Shown in pieces: positions 10,763 to 22,536 of a stretch of DNA of 64,000 nt. How positions within the stretch are numbered: position 1 is the stretch's first letter; each line of letters begins with the position of its first letter. The stretch comes from Petrolisthes cinctipes (lineage: Eukaryota; Arthropoda; Malacostraca; Decapoda; Porcellanidae), in assembly GCA_033782935.1 (NCBI GenBank), contig JAWQEG010000412.1, forward strand, positions 671,501-735,500, given 5' to 3'. The position numbers were made by a program, and so were the translations under genes. The notes beneath the pieces are model-generated. The model saw only the letters and a program-made list of their open reading frames with translations, was not told where the DNA came from and made no database searches.

Positions 10763-11931
10763 GGCATGTACAGATCGCTTCTGGGACCCCAAAATATCGA
10801 TTTTTCGGGTGTTTTGAGCCTGAATTTGAGATATAAACGAGTACAGAAGATGCATGCACATATCGACTTTTGGGCACCTAAAATATCGATTTTGAGCATG
10901 TTTTGAGCCTATATTTTGAAAACATTCTAGCACTGAGTAGGCATGTACAGATCGCTTCTGGGACCGCAAAATATCGAATTTTCGGGTGTTTTGAGCCTGA
11001 ATTTGAGATATAAACGAGTATAGAAGATGCATACACATATTGACTTTGGGCACCAAATATATCGATTTTCAGCATGTTTTGGGCCTGAATTTTGAAAATA
11101 CTCTAACACGGAGTAGGCATGTACAGATCGCTTCTGGGACCCCTAAATATCGAATTTTCGGGTGTTTTGAGCTTGAATTTGTGATATAAACGAGTACAGA
11201 AGATGCATGCACATATCGACTTTTAGGCACCTAAAACATCGATTTTGAGCATGTTTTGAGCCTATATTTTGAAAACATTCTAGCACTGACTAGGCATGTA
11301 CAGATCGCTTCTGGGTTTCCAAAATATTTAATTTTCGGGTGTTTTGAGCCTGAATTTGAGATATAAACGGGTACAGAAGATATATGCACATATTGACTTT
11401 GTGCATCTAAAATATCGATTTTCAGCATGTTTAGGGCCTGTATTTTGAAAATACTCTAACACGGAGTAGGCATGTACAGATCGCTTCTGGGACCCCAAAA
11501 TATCGAATTCTCAGGTGTTTTGAGCCTGAATTTGAGATATAAACGGGTACTGAAGATGCATGCACTTTTGGGCACCTAAAACATCGATTTTGAGCATGTT
11601 TTGGTCCTGTATTTTAAAAAAACTCTAACACGGAGTAGGCATGTACAGATCGCTTCTGGGACCCCAAAATATCGAATTTTCGGATGTTTTGGGCCTGAAT
11701 TTGAGATATCGCTTTTACGCACCTAAAATATCGATTTTTATCATGTTTTGAGCCTATATTTTGAAAATATTCTAGCACTGAGTAGGCATGTACAGATCGA
11801 ATCTGGGACCCCAAAATATCGAATTTTCGGGTGTTTTGGGCCTGAATTTGAGATATCGACTTTACGCTCGTAAAATATCGATTTTTAGCATGTTTTGACC
11901 CTATATTTTGAAAATATTCTAGCACTGAGTA
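10763..11931 (+). repeat. Run of five L units followed by two S units
   Basis: Steps are 177,176,177,176,169,147,147. The fifth L unit (11,469-11,637) lacks 8 bp. This departure from LLLS also occurs at 20,367-21,534 and 22,537-23,705 as part of larger copies, so it is an inherited block rather than a local accident. Confidence 0.82.
11469..11637 (+). repeat. 169-bp monomer class (L minus 8 bp)
   Basis: Reads GATGCATGCACTTTTGGGC where L has GATGCATGCACATATCGACTTTTGGGC cut short by 8 bases. The deletion is flanked by AC on both sides. I find the same junction near 15,021, 16,986, 21,163, 23,332, 25,824 and 27,318, always in the left domain. It is a good marker for tracing which blocks were copied. 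Confidence 0.88.
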
Positions 11932-12933
11932 GGCATGTACAGATCGCTTCTGGGACCCCAAAATATCGAATTTTCGGTTGTTTTGGCCTGAATTTGAGAT
12001 ATAAACGGGTACTGAAGATGCATGCACATATCGACTTTTGGGCACCTAAAACAGCGATTTTGAGCATGTTTTGGGCCTGTATTTTGTAAATACTCTAACA
12101 CGGAGTAGGCATGTACAGATCGCTTCTGGGACCCGATAATATCGAATTTTCGGGTGTTTTTGGGCCTGAATTTGAGATATCGCTTATAAGCACCTAAAAT
12201 ATCGATTTTTTGCATGTTTTGAGCCTATATTTTGAAAATATTCTAGCACTGAGTAGGCATGTACAGATCGCTTCTGGGACCACAAACTATCGAATTTTCG
12301 GGTGTTTTGATCCTGAATTTGAGATATAAACGAGTACAGAAGATGCATTCACATATCGACTTTTGGGTACCTAAAATATCGATTTTGAACATGTTTTGAG
12401 CCTATATTTTGAAAACATTCTAGCACTGAGTAGGCATGTACAGATCGCTTCTGGGACCCCAAAATGTCGAATTTTCGGGTGTTTTGAGCCTGAATTTGAG
12501 ATAGAAACGAGTATAGAAGATGCATACACATATTGACTTTGGGCACAAAAAATATCGATTTTCAGCATATTTTGGGCCTGAATTTTGAAAATACTCTAAC
12601 ACGGAGTAGGCATGTACAGATTGCTTCAGGGACCCCAAAATATCGAATTTTCGGGTGTTTAGGGTAAGAATTTGAGATATAAACGGGTACAGAAGATGCA
12701 TGCACATTTCGACTTTTGGGCACCTAAAAGATCGATTTTGAGGATGTTTTTGGCCTGTATTTTGAAAATACTCTAACACGGAGTATGCATGTACAGATCG
12801 CTTTTGGGACCGCTAAATATCGAATTTTCGGGTGTTTTGGGACTGAATTTGAGATATCGACTTTTTGGCACCTAAAATATCGATTTTTAGCATGTTTTTA
12901 GCCTATATTTTGAAAATATTCTAGCACTGAGTA

Positions 12934-13934
12934 GGCATGTACAGATTGCTTCTGGGACCCTAAAATATTGAATTTTCGGTTTTTTGAGCCTGAATTTGAG
13001 ATATAAACGGGTACCGAAGATGAATGCACATATCGACTTTTGGGCACCTAAAATATCGATTTTGAGCATGTTTTGAGCCTATATTTTGAAAACATTCTAG
13101 CACTGCGTAGGCATGTACAGATCGCTTCTGGGACCCCAAAATATCGAATTTTCGGGTGTTTTGAGCCTGAATTTGAGATATAAACGAGTATAGAAGATGC
13201 ATACACATATTGACTTTGGGCACCAAAAATATCGATTTTCAGCATGTTTTGGGCCTGAATTTTGAAAATACTCTAACACGGAGTAGGCATGTACAGATCG
13301 CTTCTGGGACCCCAAAATATCGAATTTTCGGGTGTTTAGGGCCAGAATTTGAGATATAAAGGAGTACAGAAGATGCATGCACATATCGACTTTTGAGCAC
13401 CTAAAAGATCGGTTTTCAGTATGTTTTTTGCCTGTATTTTTAAAATACTCTAAAACGGAGTAGCCATGTACATATCGCTTCTGGGACCCCTAAATATCGA
13501 ATTTTCGGGTGTTTTGGGCCTTAATTTGAGATATCGCCTTTACGCAACTAAAATATCGATTTTCAGTATGTTTTTGGCCTGTATTTTGAAAATACTCTAA
13601 CACGGAGTAGGCATGTACAGATCGCTTCTGGGACCCCAAAATATCGAATTTTCGGGTGTTTAGGGCCAGAATTTGAATTATAAACGGGTACAGAAGATGC
13701 ATGCACATATCGACTTTTGGGCACCTAAAAGATCGATTTTCAGTATGTTTTTGACCTGTATTTTGAAAATACTCTAACACGGAGTAGGCATGTACAGATC
13801 CCTTCTGGGACCCCTAAATATCGAATTTTCGGGTGTTTTGGGACTGAATTTGAGATATCGACTTTTTGGCACCTAAAATATCGATTTTTAGCATGTTTTT
13901 AGCCTATATTTTGAAAATATTCTAGCACTGAGTA
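12934..13934 (+). repeat. Mixed L/S segment shared with 2,814-3,814
   Basis: Steps are 176,176,177,147,177,148. At a constant offset of 10,120 it shares unit phase with 2.99-3.99 kb, including CTCTAAAACGGAG, TTTTGGGCCTTAATTTG and GATCCCTTCTGGG. The first unit has a shortened TTTTCGGTTTTTTGAGCC tract, also present at 24,730-24,765. Confidence 0.78.
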
Positions 13935-15898
13935 GGCATGTACAGATTGCTTCTGGGACCCCAAAATATTGAATTTTCGGGTGTTTTGAGCCTGAATTTG
14001 AGATATATACGGGTACAGAAGATATATGCACATATTGACTTTGTGCATCTAAAATATCGATTTTCAGCATGTTTTGGGCCTGTATTTTTAAAATACTCTA
14101 ACACGGAGTAGGCATGTACAGATCGCTTCTGGGACCCCAAAATATCGAATTTTCGGGTGTTTTGAGCCTGAATTTGAGATATAAACGGGTACTGAAGATG
14201 AATGCACATATCGACTTTTGGGCACCTAAAACATCGATTTTGAGCATGTTTTTGGCGTGTATTTTGAAAATACTCTAACACGGAGTAGGCATGTACAGAT
14301 CGCTTCTGGGACCCCAAAATATCGAATTTTCGGGTGTTTTGGGCCAGAATTTGAGATATCGCCTTTACGCACCTAAAATATCGATTTTTAGCATGTTTTA
14401 AGCCTATATTTTGAAAATATTCTAGCACTGAGTAGGCATGTACAGATCGCTTCTTGGACCCAAAAATATCGAATTTTCGGGTGTTTTGGGCCTGAATTTG
14501 AGATATCGCCTTTACGCTCGTAAAATATCGATTTTTAGCATGTTTTGAGCCTATATTTAGAAAATATTCTAGCACTGAGTAGGCATGTACAGATCGCTTC
14601 TGGGACCCCTAAATATCGAATTTTCGGGTGTTTTGAGCTTGAATTTGAGATATAAACGAGTACAGAAGATGCATGCAAATATCGACTTTTGGGCACCTAA
14701 AATATCGATTTTGAGCATGTTTTGAGCCTATATTTTGAAAATAATCTAGCACTGACTAGGCATGTACAGATCGCTTCTGGGTCCCCAAAATATTGAATTT
14801 TCGGGTGTTTTGAGCCTGAATTTGAGATATAGACGGGTACATAAGATATATGCACATATTGACTTTGTGCATCTAAAATATCGATTTTCAGCATGTTTAC
14901 GGCCTGTAATTTGAAAATACTCTAACACGGAGTAGGCATGTACAGATCGCTTCTGGGACCCCAAAATATCGAATTTTCGGGTGTTTTGAGCCTGAATTTG
15001 AGATATAAACGGGTACTGAAGATGCATGCACTTTTGGGCACCTAAAACATCGATTTTGAGCATGTTTTGGGCCTGTATTTTGAAAATACTCTAACACGGA
15101 GTAGGCATGTACAGATCGCTTCTGGGATCCCAAAATATCGAATTTTCGGATGTTTTGGGCCTGAATTTGATATATCGCTTTTACGCACCTAAAATATCGA
15201 TTTATATCATGTTTTGAGCCTATATTTTGAAAATATTCTAGCACTGAGTAGGCATGTACAGATCGCTTATGGGACCCCAAAATATCGAATTTTCGGGTGT
15301 TTTGGGCCTGAATTTGAGATATCGCCTTTACGCTCGTAAAATATCGATTTTTAGCATGTTTTGAGCCTATATTTTGAAAATATTCTAGCACTGAGTAGGC
15401 ATGTACAGATCGCTTCTGGGATCCCTAAATATCGAATTTTCGGGTGTTTTGAGCTTGAATTTGTGATATAAACGAGTACAGAAGATGCATGCACATATCG
15501 ACTTTTGGGCACCTAAAATATCGATTTTGAGCATGTTTTGAGCCTATATTTTGAAAACATTCTAGCACTGAGTAGGCATGTACAGATCGCTTCTGGGACC
15601 CAAAAATATCGAATTTTCGGGTGTTTAGGGCCAGAATTTGAGATATAAACGGGTACAGAAGATCCATGCACATATCGACTTTTGGGCACCTAAAAGATCG
15701 ATTTTCAGTATGTTTTTGGCCTGTATTTTGAAAATACTCTAACACGGAGTAGGCATGTACAGATCGCTTCTGGGACCCCTAAATATCGAATTTTCGGGTG
15801 TTTTGGGCCTGAATTTGAGATATCGCCTTTACTCACCTAAAATATCGATTTTTAGTATGTTTTTGGCCTATATTTTGAAAATATTCTAGCACTGAGTA
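13935..15898 (+). repeat. 1,964-bp tandem duplication, copy 1 (12 units)
   Basis: Steps are 176,177,147,147,177,176,169,147,147,177,177,147, summing to 1,964. The next 1,964 bp repeat the order exactly. Shared rare markers include TGTTTACGGCCTGTAATTTG, TATCGATTTATATCATG and CTTATGGGACCCC. Confidence 0.93.
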
Positions 15899-17862
15899 GG
15901 CATGTACAGATTGCTTCTGGGACCCCAAAATATTGAATTTTCGGGTGTTTTGAGCTTGAATTTGAGATATATACGGGTACAGAAGATATATGCACATATT
16001 GACTTTGTGCATCTAAAATATCGATTTTCAGCATGTTTTGGGCCTGTATTTTTAAAATACTCTAACACGGAGTAGGCATGTACAGATCGCTTCTGGGACC
16101 CCAAAATATCGAATTTTCGGGTGTTTTGAGCCTGAATTTGAGATATAAACGGGTACTGAAGATGAATGCACATATCGACTTTTGGGCACCTAAAACATCG
16201 ATTTTGAGCATGTTTTTGGCCTGTATTTTGAAAATACTCTAACACGGAGTAGGCATGTACAGATCGCTTCTGGGACCCCAAAATATCGAATTTTCGGGTG
16301 TTTTGGGCCAGAATTTGAGATATCGCCTTTACGCACCTAAAATATCGATTTTTAGCATGTTTTAAGCCTATATTTTGAAAATATTCTAGCACTGAGTAGG
16401 CATGTACAGATCGCTTCTTGGACCCAAAAATATCGAATTTTCGGGTGTTTTGGGCCTGAATTTGAGATATCGCCTTTACGCTCGTAAAATATCGATTTTT
16501 AGCATGTTTTGAGCCTATATTTAGAAAATATTCTAGCACTGAGTAGGCATGTACAGATCGCTTCTGGGACCCCTAAATATCGAATTTTCGGGTGTTTTGA
16601 GCTTGAATTTGAGATATAAACGAGTACAGAAGATGCATGCACATATCGACTTTTGGGCACCTAAAATATCGATTTTGAGCATGTTTTGAGCCTATATTTT
16701 GAAAACAATCTAGCACTGACTAGGCATGTACAGATCGCTTCTGGGTCCCCAAAATATTGAATTTTCGGGTGTTTTGAGCCTGAATTTGAGATATAGACGG
16801 GTACATAAGATATATGCACATATTGACTTTGTGCATCTAAAATATCGATTTTCAGCATGTTTACGGCCTGTAATTTGAAAATACTCTAACACGGAGTAGG
16901 CATGTACAGATCGCTTCTGGGACCCCAAAATATCGAATTTTAGGGTGTTTTGAGCCTGAATTTGAGATATAAACGGGTACTGAAGATGCATGCACTTTTG
17001 GGCACCTAAAACATCGATTTTGAGCATGTTTTGGGCCTGTATTTTGAAAATACTCTAACACGGAGTAGGCATGTACAGATCGCTTCTGGGACCCCAAAAT
17101 ATCGAATTTTCGGATGTTTTGGGCCTGAATTTGATATATCGCTTTTACGCACCTAAAATATCGATTTATATCATGTTTTGAGCCTATATTTTGAAAATAT
17201 TCTAGCACTGAGTAGGCATGTACAGATCGCTTATGGGACCCCAAAATATCGAATTTTCGGGTGTTTTGGGCCTGAATTTGAGATATCGCCTTTACGCTCG
17301 TAAAATATCGATTTTTAGCATGTTTTGAGCCTATATTTTGAAAATATTCTAGCACTGAGTAGGCATGTACAGATCGCTTCTGGGATCCCTAAATATCGAA
17401 TTTTCGGGTGTTTTGAGCTTGAATTTGAAATATAAACGAGTACAGAAGATGCATGCACATATCGACTTTTGGGCACCTAAAATATCGATTTTGAGCATGT
17501 TTTGAGCCTATATTTTGAAAACATTCTAGCACTGAGTAGGCATGTACAGATCGCTTCTGGGACCCAAAAATATCGAATTTTCGGGTGTTTAGGGCCAGAA
17601 TTTGAGATATAAACGGGTACAGAAGATCCATGCACATATCGACTTTTGGGCACCTAAAAGATCGATTTTCAGTATGTTTTTGGCCTGTATTTTGAAAATA
17701 CTCTAACACGGAGTAGGCATGTACAGATCGCTTCTGGGACCCCTAAATATCGAATTTTCGGGTGTTTTGGGCCTGAATTTGAGATATCGCCTTTACTCAC
17801 CTAAAATATCGATTTTTAGTATGTTTTTGGCCTGTATTTTGAAAATACTCTAACACGGAGTA
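15899..17862 (+). repeat. 1,964-bp tandem duplication, copy 2
   Basis: Tandem partner of the preceding block, near-identical by eye. Its right part, about 16.34-17.72 kb, occurs a third time at about 25.18-26.56 kb (offset 8,838). Confidence 0.93.
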
Positions 17863-18864
17863 GGCATGTACAGATCGCTTCAGGGACCCCAAAATATCGA
17901 ATTTTCGGGTGTTTAGGGTCAGAATTTGAGATATAAACGGGTACAGAAGATGCATGCACATATCGACTTTTGGGCACCTAAAAGATCGATTTTGAGGATG
18001 TTTTTAGCCTGTATTTTGAAAATACTCTAACACGGAGTATGCATGTACAGATCGCTTTTGGGACCGCTAAATATCGAATTTTCGGGTGTTTTGGGACTGA
18101 ATTTGAGATATCGACTTTTTGCCACCTAAAATATCGATTTTTAGCAAGTTTTTAGCCTATATTTTGAAAATATTCTAGCACTGAGTAGGCATGTACAGAT
18201 TGCTTCTGGGACCCCAAAATATCGAATTTTCGGGTGTTTTGGCCTGAATTTGAGATATAAACGGGTACTGAAGATGCATGCACATATCGACTTTTGGGCA
18301 CCTAAAACAGCTATTTTGAGCATGTTTTGTGCCTGTATTTTGTAAATACTCTAACACGGAGTAGGCATGTACAGATCGCTTCTGGGACCCGATAATATCG
18401 AATTTTCGGGTGTTTTTGGGCCTGAATTTGAGATATCGCCTATACGCACCTAAAATATCGATTTTTTGCATGTTTTGAGCCTATATTTTGAAAATATTCT
18501 AGCACTGAGTAGGCATGTACAGATCGCTTCTGGGACCACAAAATATCGAATTTTCGGGTGTTTTGAGCCTGAATTTGAGATATAAACGAGTACAGAAGAT
18601 GCATTCACATATCGACTTTTGGGCACCTAAAATATCGATTTTGAACATGTTTTGAGCCTATATTTTGAAAACATTCTAGCACTGAGTAGGCATGTACAGA
18701 TCGCTTCTGGGACCCCAAAATGTCGAATTTTCGGGTGTTTTGAGCCTGAATTTGAGATAGAAACGAGTATAGAAGATGCATACACATATTGACTTTGGGC
18801 ACCAAAAATATCGATTTTCAGTATGTTTTTGGCCTGTATTTTGAAAATACTCTAACACGGAGTA
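17863..18864 (+). repeat. Bridge segment ending in a partial 1,002-bp module
   Basis: Steps are 177,148,176,148,177,176. From 18,188 it follows the 1,002-bp module, with the markers GTGTTTTGGCCTG and AAAATGTCGAATTTT. It leaves that module near 18,815, where TTTTCAGTATGTTTTTGG joins the start of the 3.67-kb dispersed copy. Confidence 0.8.
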
Positions 18865-21800
18865 GGCATGTACAGATCGCTTCTGGGACCCCTAAATATC
18901 GAATTTTCGAGTGTTTTGGGACTGAATTTGAGATATCGCCTTAACGCACCTAAAATATCGATTTTTAGCATGTTTTGAGCCTATATTTTGAAAATATTCT
19001 AGCACTGAGTAGGCATGTACAGATCGCTTCTGGGACCCCAAAATATCGATTTTTCGGGTGTTTTGAGCCTGAATTTGAGATATAAACGAGTACAGAAGAT
19101 GCATGCACATATCGACTTTTGGGCACCTAAAATATCGATTTTGAGCATGTTTTGAGCCTATATTTTGAAAACATTCTAGCACTGAGTAGGCATGTACAGA
19201 TCGCTTCTGGGACCGCAAAATATCGAATTTTCGGGTGTTTTGAGCCTGAATTTGAGATATAAACGAGTATAGAAGATGCATACACATATTGACTTTGGGC
19301 ACCAAAAATATCGATTTTCAGCATGTTTTGGGCCTGAATTTTGAAAATACTCTAACACGGAGTAGGCATGTACAGATCGCTTCTGGGACCCCAAAATATC
19401 GTATTTTCGGGTGTTTAGGGCCAGAATTTGAGATATAAACGGGTACAGAAGATGCATGCACATATTGACTTTTGGGCACCTAAAAGATCGATTTTCAGTA
19501 TGTTTTTGGCCTGTATTTTGAAAATACTCTAACACGGAGTAGGCATGTACAGATCGCTTCTGGGACCCCTAAATATCGAATTTTCGGGTGTTTTGGGACT
19601 GAATTTGAGATATCGACTTTTTGGCACCTAAAATATCGATTTTTAGCATGTTTTTAGCCTATATTTTGAAAATATTCTAGCACTGAGTAGGCATGTACAG
19701 ATTGCTTCTGGGACCCCAAAATATTGAATTTTCGGGTGTTTTGAGCCTGAATTTGAGATATAAACGGGTACCGAAGATGCATGCACATATCGACTTTTGG
19801 GCACCTAAAATATCGATTTTAAGCATGTTTTGAGCCTATATTTTGAAATTATTCTAGCACTGCGTAGGCATGTACAGATTGCTTCTGGGACCCCAAAATA
19901 TCGAATTATCGGGTGTTTTGAGCCTGAATTTGAGATATAAACGAGTATAGAAGATGCATACACATATTGACTTTGGGCACCAAAAATATCAATTTTTAGC
20001 ATGTTTTGGGCCTGAATTTTGAAAATACTCTAACACGGAGTAGGCATGTACAGATCGCTTCTGGGACCCCAAAATATCGAATTTTCGGGTGTTTAGGGCC
20101 AGAATTTGAGATATAAACGGGTACAGAAGATGCATGCACATATAGAGTTTTGAGCATCTAAAAGATCGATTTTCAGTATGTTTTTGGCCTGTATTTTGAA
20201 AATACTCTAACACGGAGTAGGCATGTACAGATCGCTTCTGGAACCTCTAAATATCGAATTTTCGGGTGTTTTGGGACTGAATTTGAGATATCGCCTTAAC
20301 GCACCTAAAATATCGATTTTTAGCATGTTTTGAGCCTATATTTTGAAAATATTCTAGCACTGAGTAGGCATGTACAGATCGCTTCTGGGACCCCAAAATA
20401 TCGATTTTTCGGGTGTTTTGAGCCTGAATTTGAGATATAAACGAGTACAGAAGATGCATGCACATATCGACTTTTGGGCACCTAAAATATCGATTTTGAG
20501 CATGTTTTGAGCCTATATTTTGAAAACATTCTAGCACTGAGTAGGCATGTACAGATCGCTTCTGGGACCGAAAATATCGAATTTTCTGGTGTTTTGAGCC
20601 TGAATTTGAGATATAAACGAGTATAGAAGATGCATACACATATTGACTTTGGGCACCAAATATATCGATTTTCAGCATGTTTTGGGCCTGAATTTTGAAA
20701 ATACTCTAACACGGAGTAGGCATGTACAGATCGCTTCTGGGACCCCTAAATATCGAATTTTCGGGTGTTTTGAGCTTGAATTTGTGATATAAACGAGTAC
20801 AGAAGATGCATGCACATATCGACTTTTAGGCACCTAAAATATCGATTTTGAGCATGTTTTGAGATTATATTTTGAAAACATTCTAGCACTGACTAGGCAT
20901 GTACAGATCGCTTCTGGGTTTCCAAAATATTTAATTTTCGGGTGTTTTGAGCCTGAATTTGAGATATAAACGGGTACAGAAGATATATGCACATATTGAC
21001 TTTGTGCATCTAAAATATCGATTTTCAGCATGTTTAGGGCCTGTATTTTGAAAATACTCTAACACGGAGTAGGCATGTACAGATCGCTTCTGGGACCCCA
21101 AAATATCGAATTTTCGGGTGTTTTGAGCCTGAATTTGAGATATAAACGGGTACTGAAGATGCATGCACTTTTGGGCACCTAAAACATCGATTTTGAGCAT
21201 GTTTTGGTCCTGTATTTTAAAAATACTCTAACACGGAGTAGGCATGTACAGATCGCTTCTGGGACCCCAAAATATCGAATTTTCGGATGTTTTGGGCCTG
21301 AATTTGAGATATCGCTTTTACGCACCTAAAATATCGATTTTTATCATGTTTTGAGCCTATATTTTGAAAATATTCTAGCACTGAGTAGGCATGTACAGAT
21401 TGAATCTGGGACCCCAAAATATCGAATTTTCGGGTGTTTTGGGCCTGAATTTGAGATATCGACTTTACGCTCGTAAAATATCGATTTTTAGCATGTTTTG
21501 ACCCTATATTTTGAAAATATTCTAGCACTGAGTAGGCATGTACAGATCGCTTCTGGGACCCCAAAATATCGAATTTTCGGGTGTTTTGGCCTGAATTTGA
21601 GATATAAACGGGTACTGAAGATGCATGCACATATCGACTTTTGGGCACCTAAAACAGCGATTTTGAGCATGTTTTGGGCCTGTATTTTTTAAACACTCTA
21701 ACACGGAGTAGGCATGTACAGATCGCTTCTGGGACCCGATAATATCGAATTTTCGGGTGTTTTTGGGCCTGAATTTGAGATATCGCCTATACGCACCTAA

Positions 21801-22536
21801 AATATCGATTTTTTGCATGTTTTGAGCCTATATTTTGAAAATATTCTAGCACTGAGTAGGCATGTACAGATCGCTTCTGGGACCACAAAATATCAAATTT
21901 TCGGGTGTTTTGATCCTGAATTTGAGATATAAACGAGTACAGAAGATGCATTCACATATCGACTTTTGGGCACCTAAAATATCGATTTTGAACATGTTTT
22001 GAGCCTATATTTTGAAAACATTCTAGCACTGAGTAGGCATGTACAGATCGCTTCTGGGACCCCAAAATGTCGAATTTTCGGGTGTTTTGAGCCTGAATTT
22101 GAGATAGAAACGAGTATAGAAGATGCATACACATATTGACTTTGGGCACAAAAAATATCGATTTTCAGCATATTTTGGGCCTGAATTTTGAAAATACTCT
22201 AACACTGAGTAGGCATGTACAGATTGCTTCTGGGACCCCAAAATATTGAATTTTCGGGTGTTTTGAGCCTGAATTTGAGATATAAACGGGTACAGAAGAT
22301 GCATGCACATATCGACTTTTGGGCACCTAAAAGATCGATTTTGAGGATGTTTTTGGCCTGTATTTTGAAAATACTCTAACACGGAGTATGCATGTACAGA
22401 TCGCTTTTGGGACCGCTAAATATCGAATTTTCGGGTGTTTTGGGACTGAATTTGAGATATCGACTTTTTGGCACCTAAAATATCGATTTTTAGCATGTTT
22501 TTAGCCTATATTTTGAAAATATTCTAGCACTGAGTA
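18865..22536 (+). repeat. 3.67-kb dispersed duplication, copy 2
   Basis: Partner of 9,261-12,933. One base is lost at about 20,570 (GGACCGAAAATATCG), changing the offset from 9,604 to 9,603. A short stretch at 22,206-22,270 carries a different sequence class and looks like a conversion patch. Confidence 0.9.
20367..22536 (+). repeat. 2,171-bp tandem duplication, copy 1
   Basis: Contains the five-L run, two S units and the 1,002-bp module. It lies inside copy 2 of the 3.67-kb duplication, so it was amplified after that block was made. Confidence 0.9.

Larger units (their letters stand above)
9261..12933 (+). repeat. 3.67-kb dispersed duplication, copy 1
   Basis: Matches 18,865-22,536 at a constant offset of 9,603-9,604, through tetramers, the five-L run, the 169-bp unit and the 1,002-bp module. 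Unlike the other duplications the copies are separated by about 6 kb of different unit order, so a block was copied at a distance or the two were split by later amplification. Confidence 0.9.

Noticed and set aside
13922..14575. 217-codon open frame on the minus strand (also at 15,886-16,539)
   Set aside because: It spans several satellite units and its protein is a translation of the repeat. The frame stays open because 177 and 147 bp are multiples of three and the minus strand is poor in stops. The pair exists because of the 1,964-bp duplication. No ribosome-site context, domain or non-repeat sequence supports a gene.
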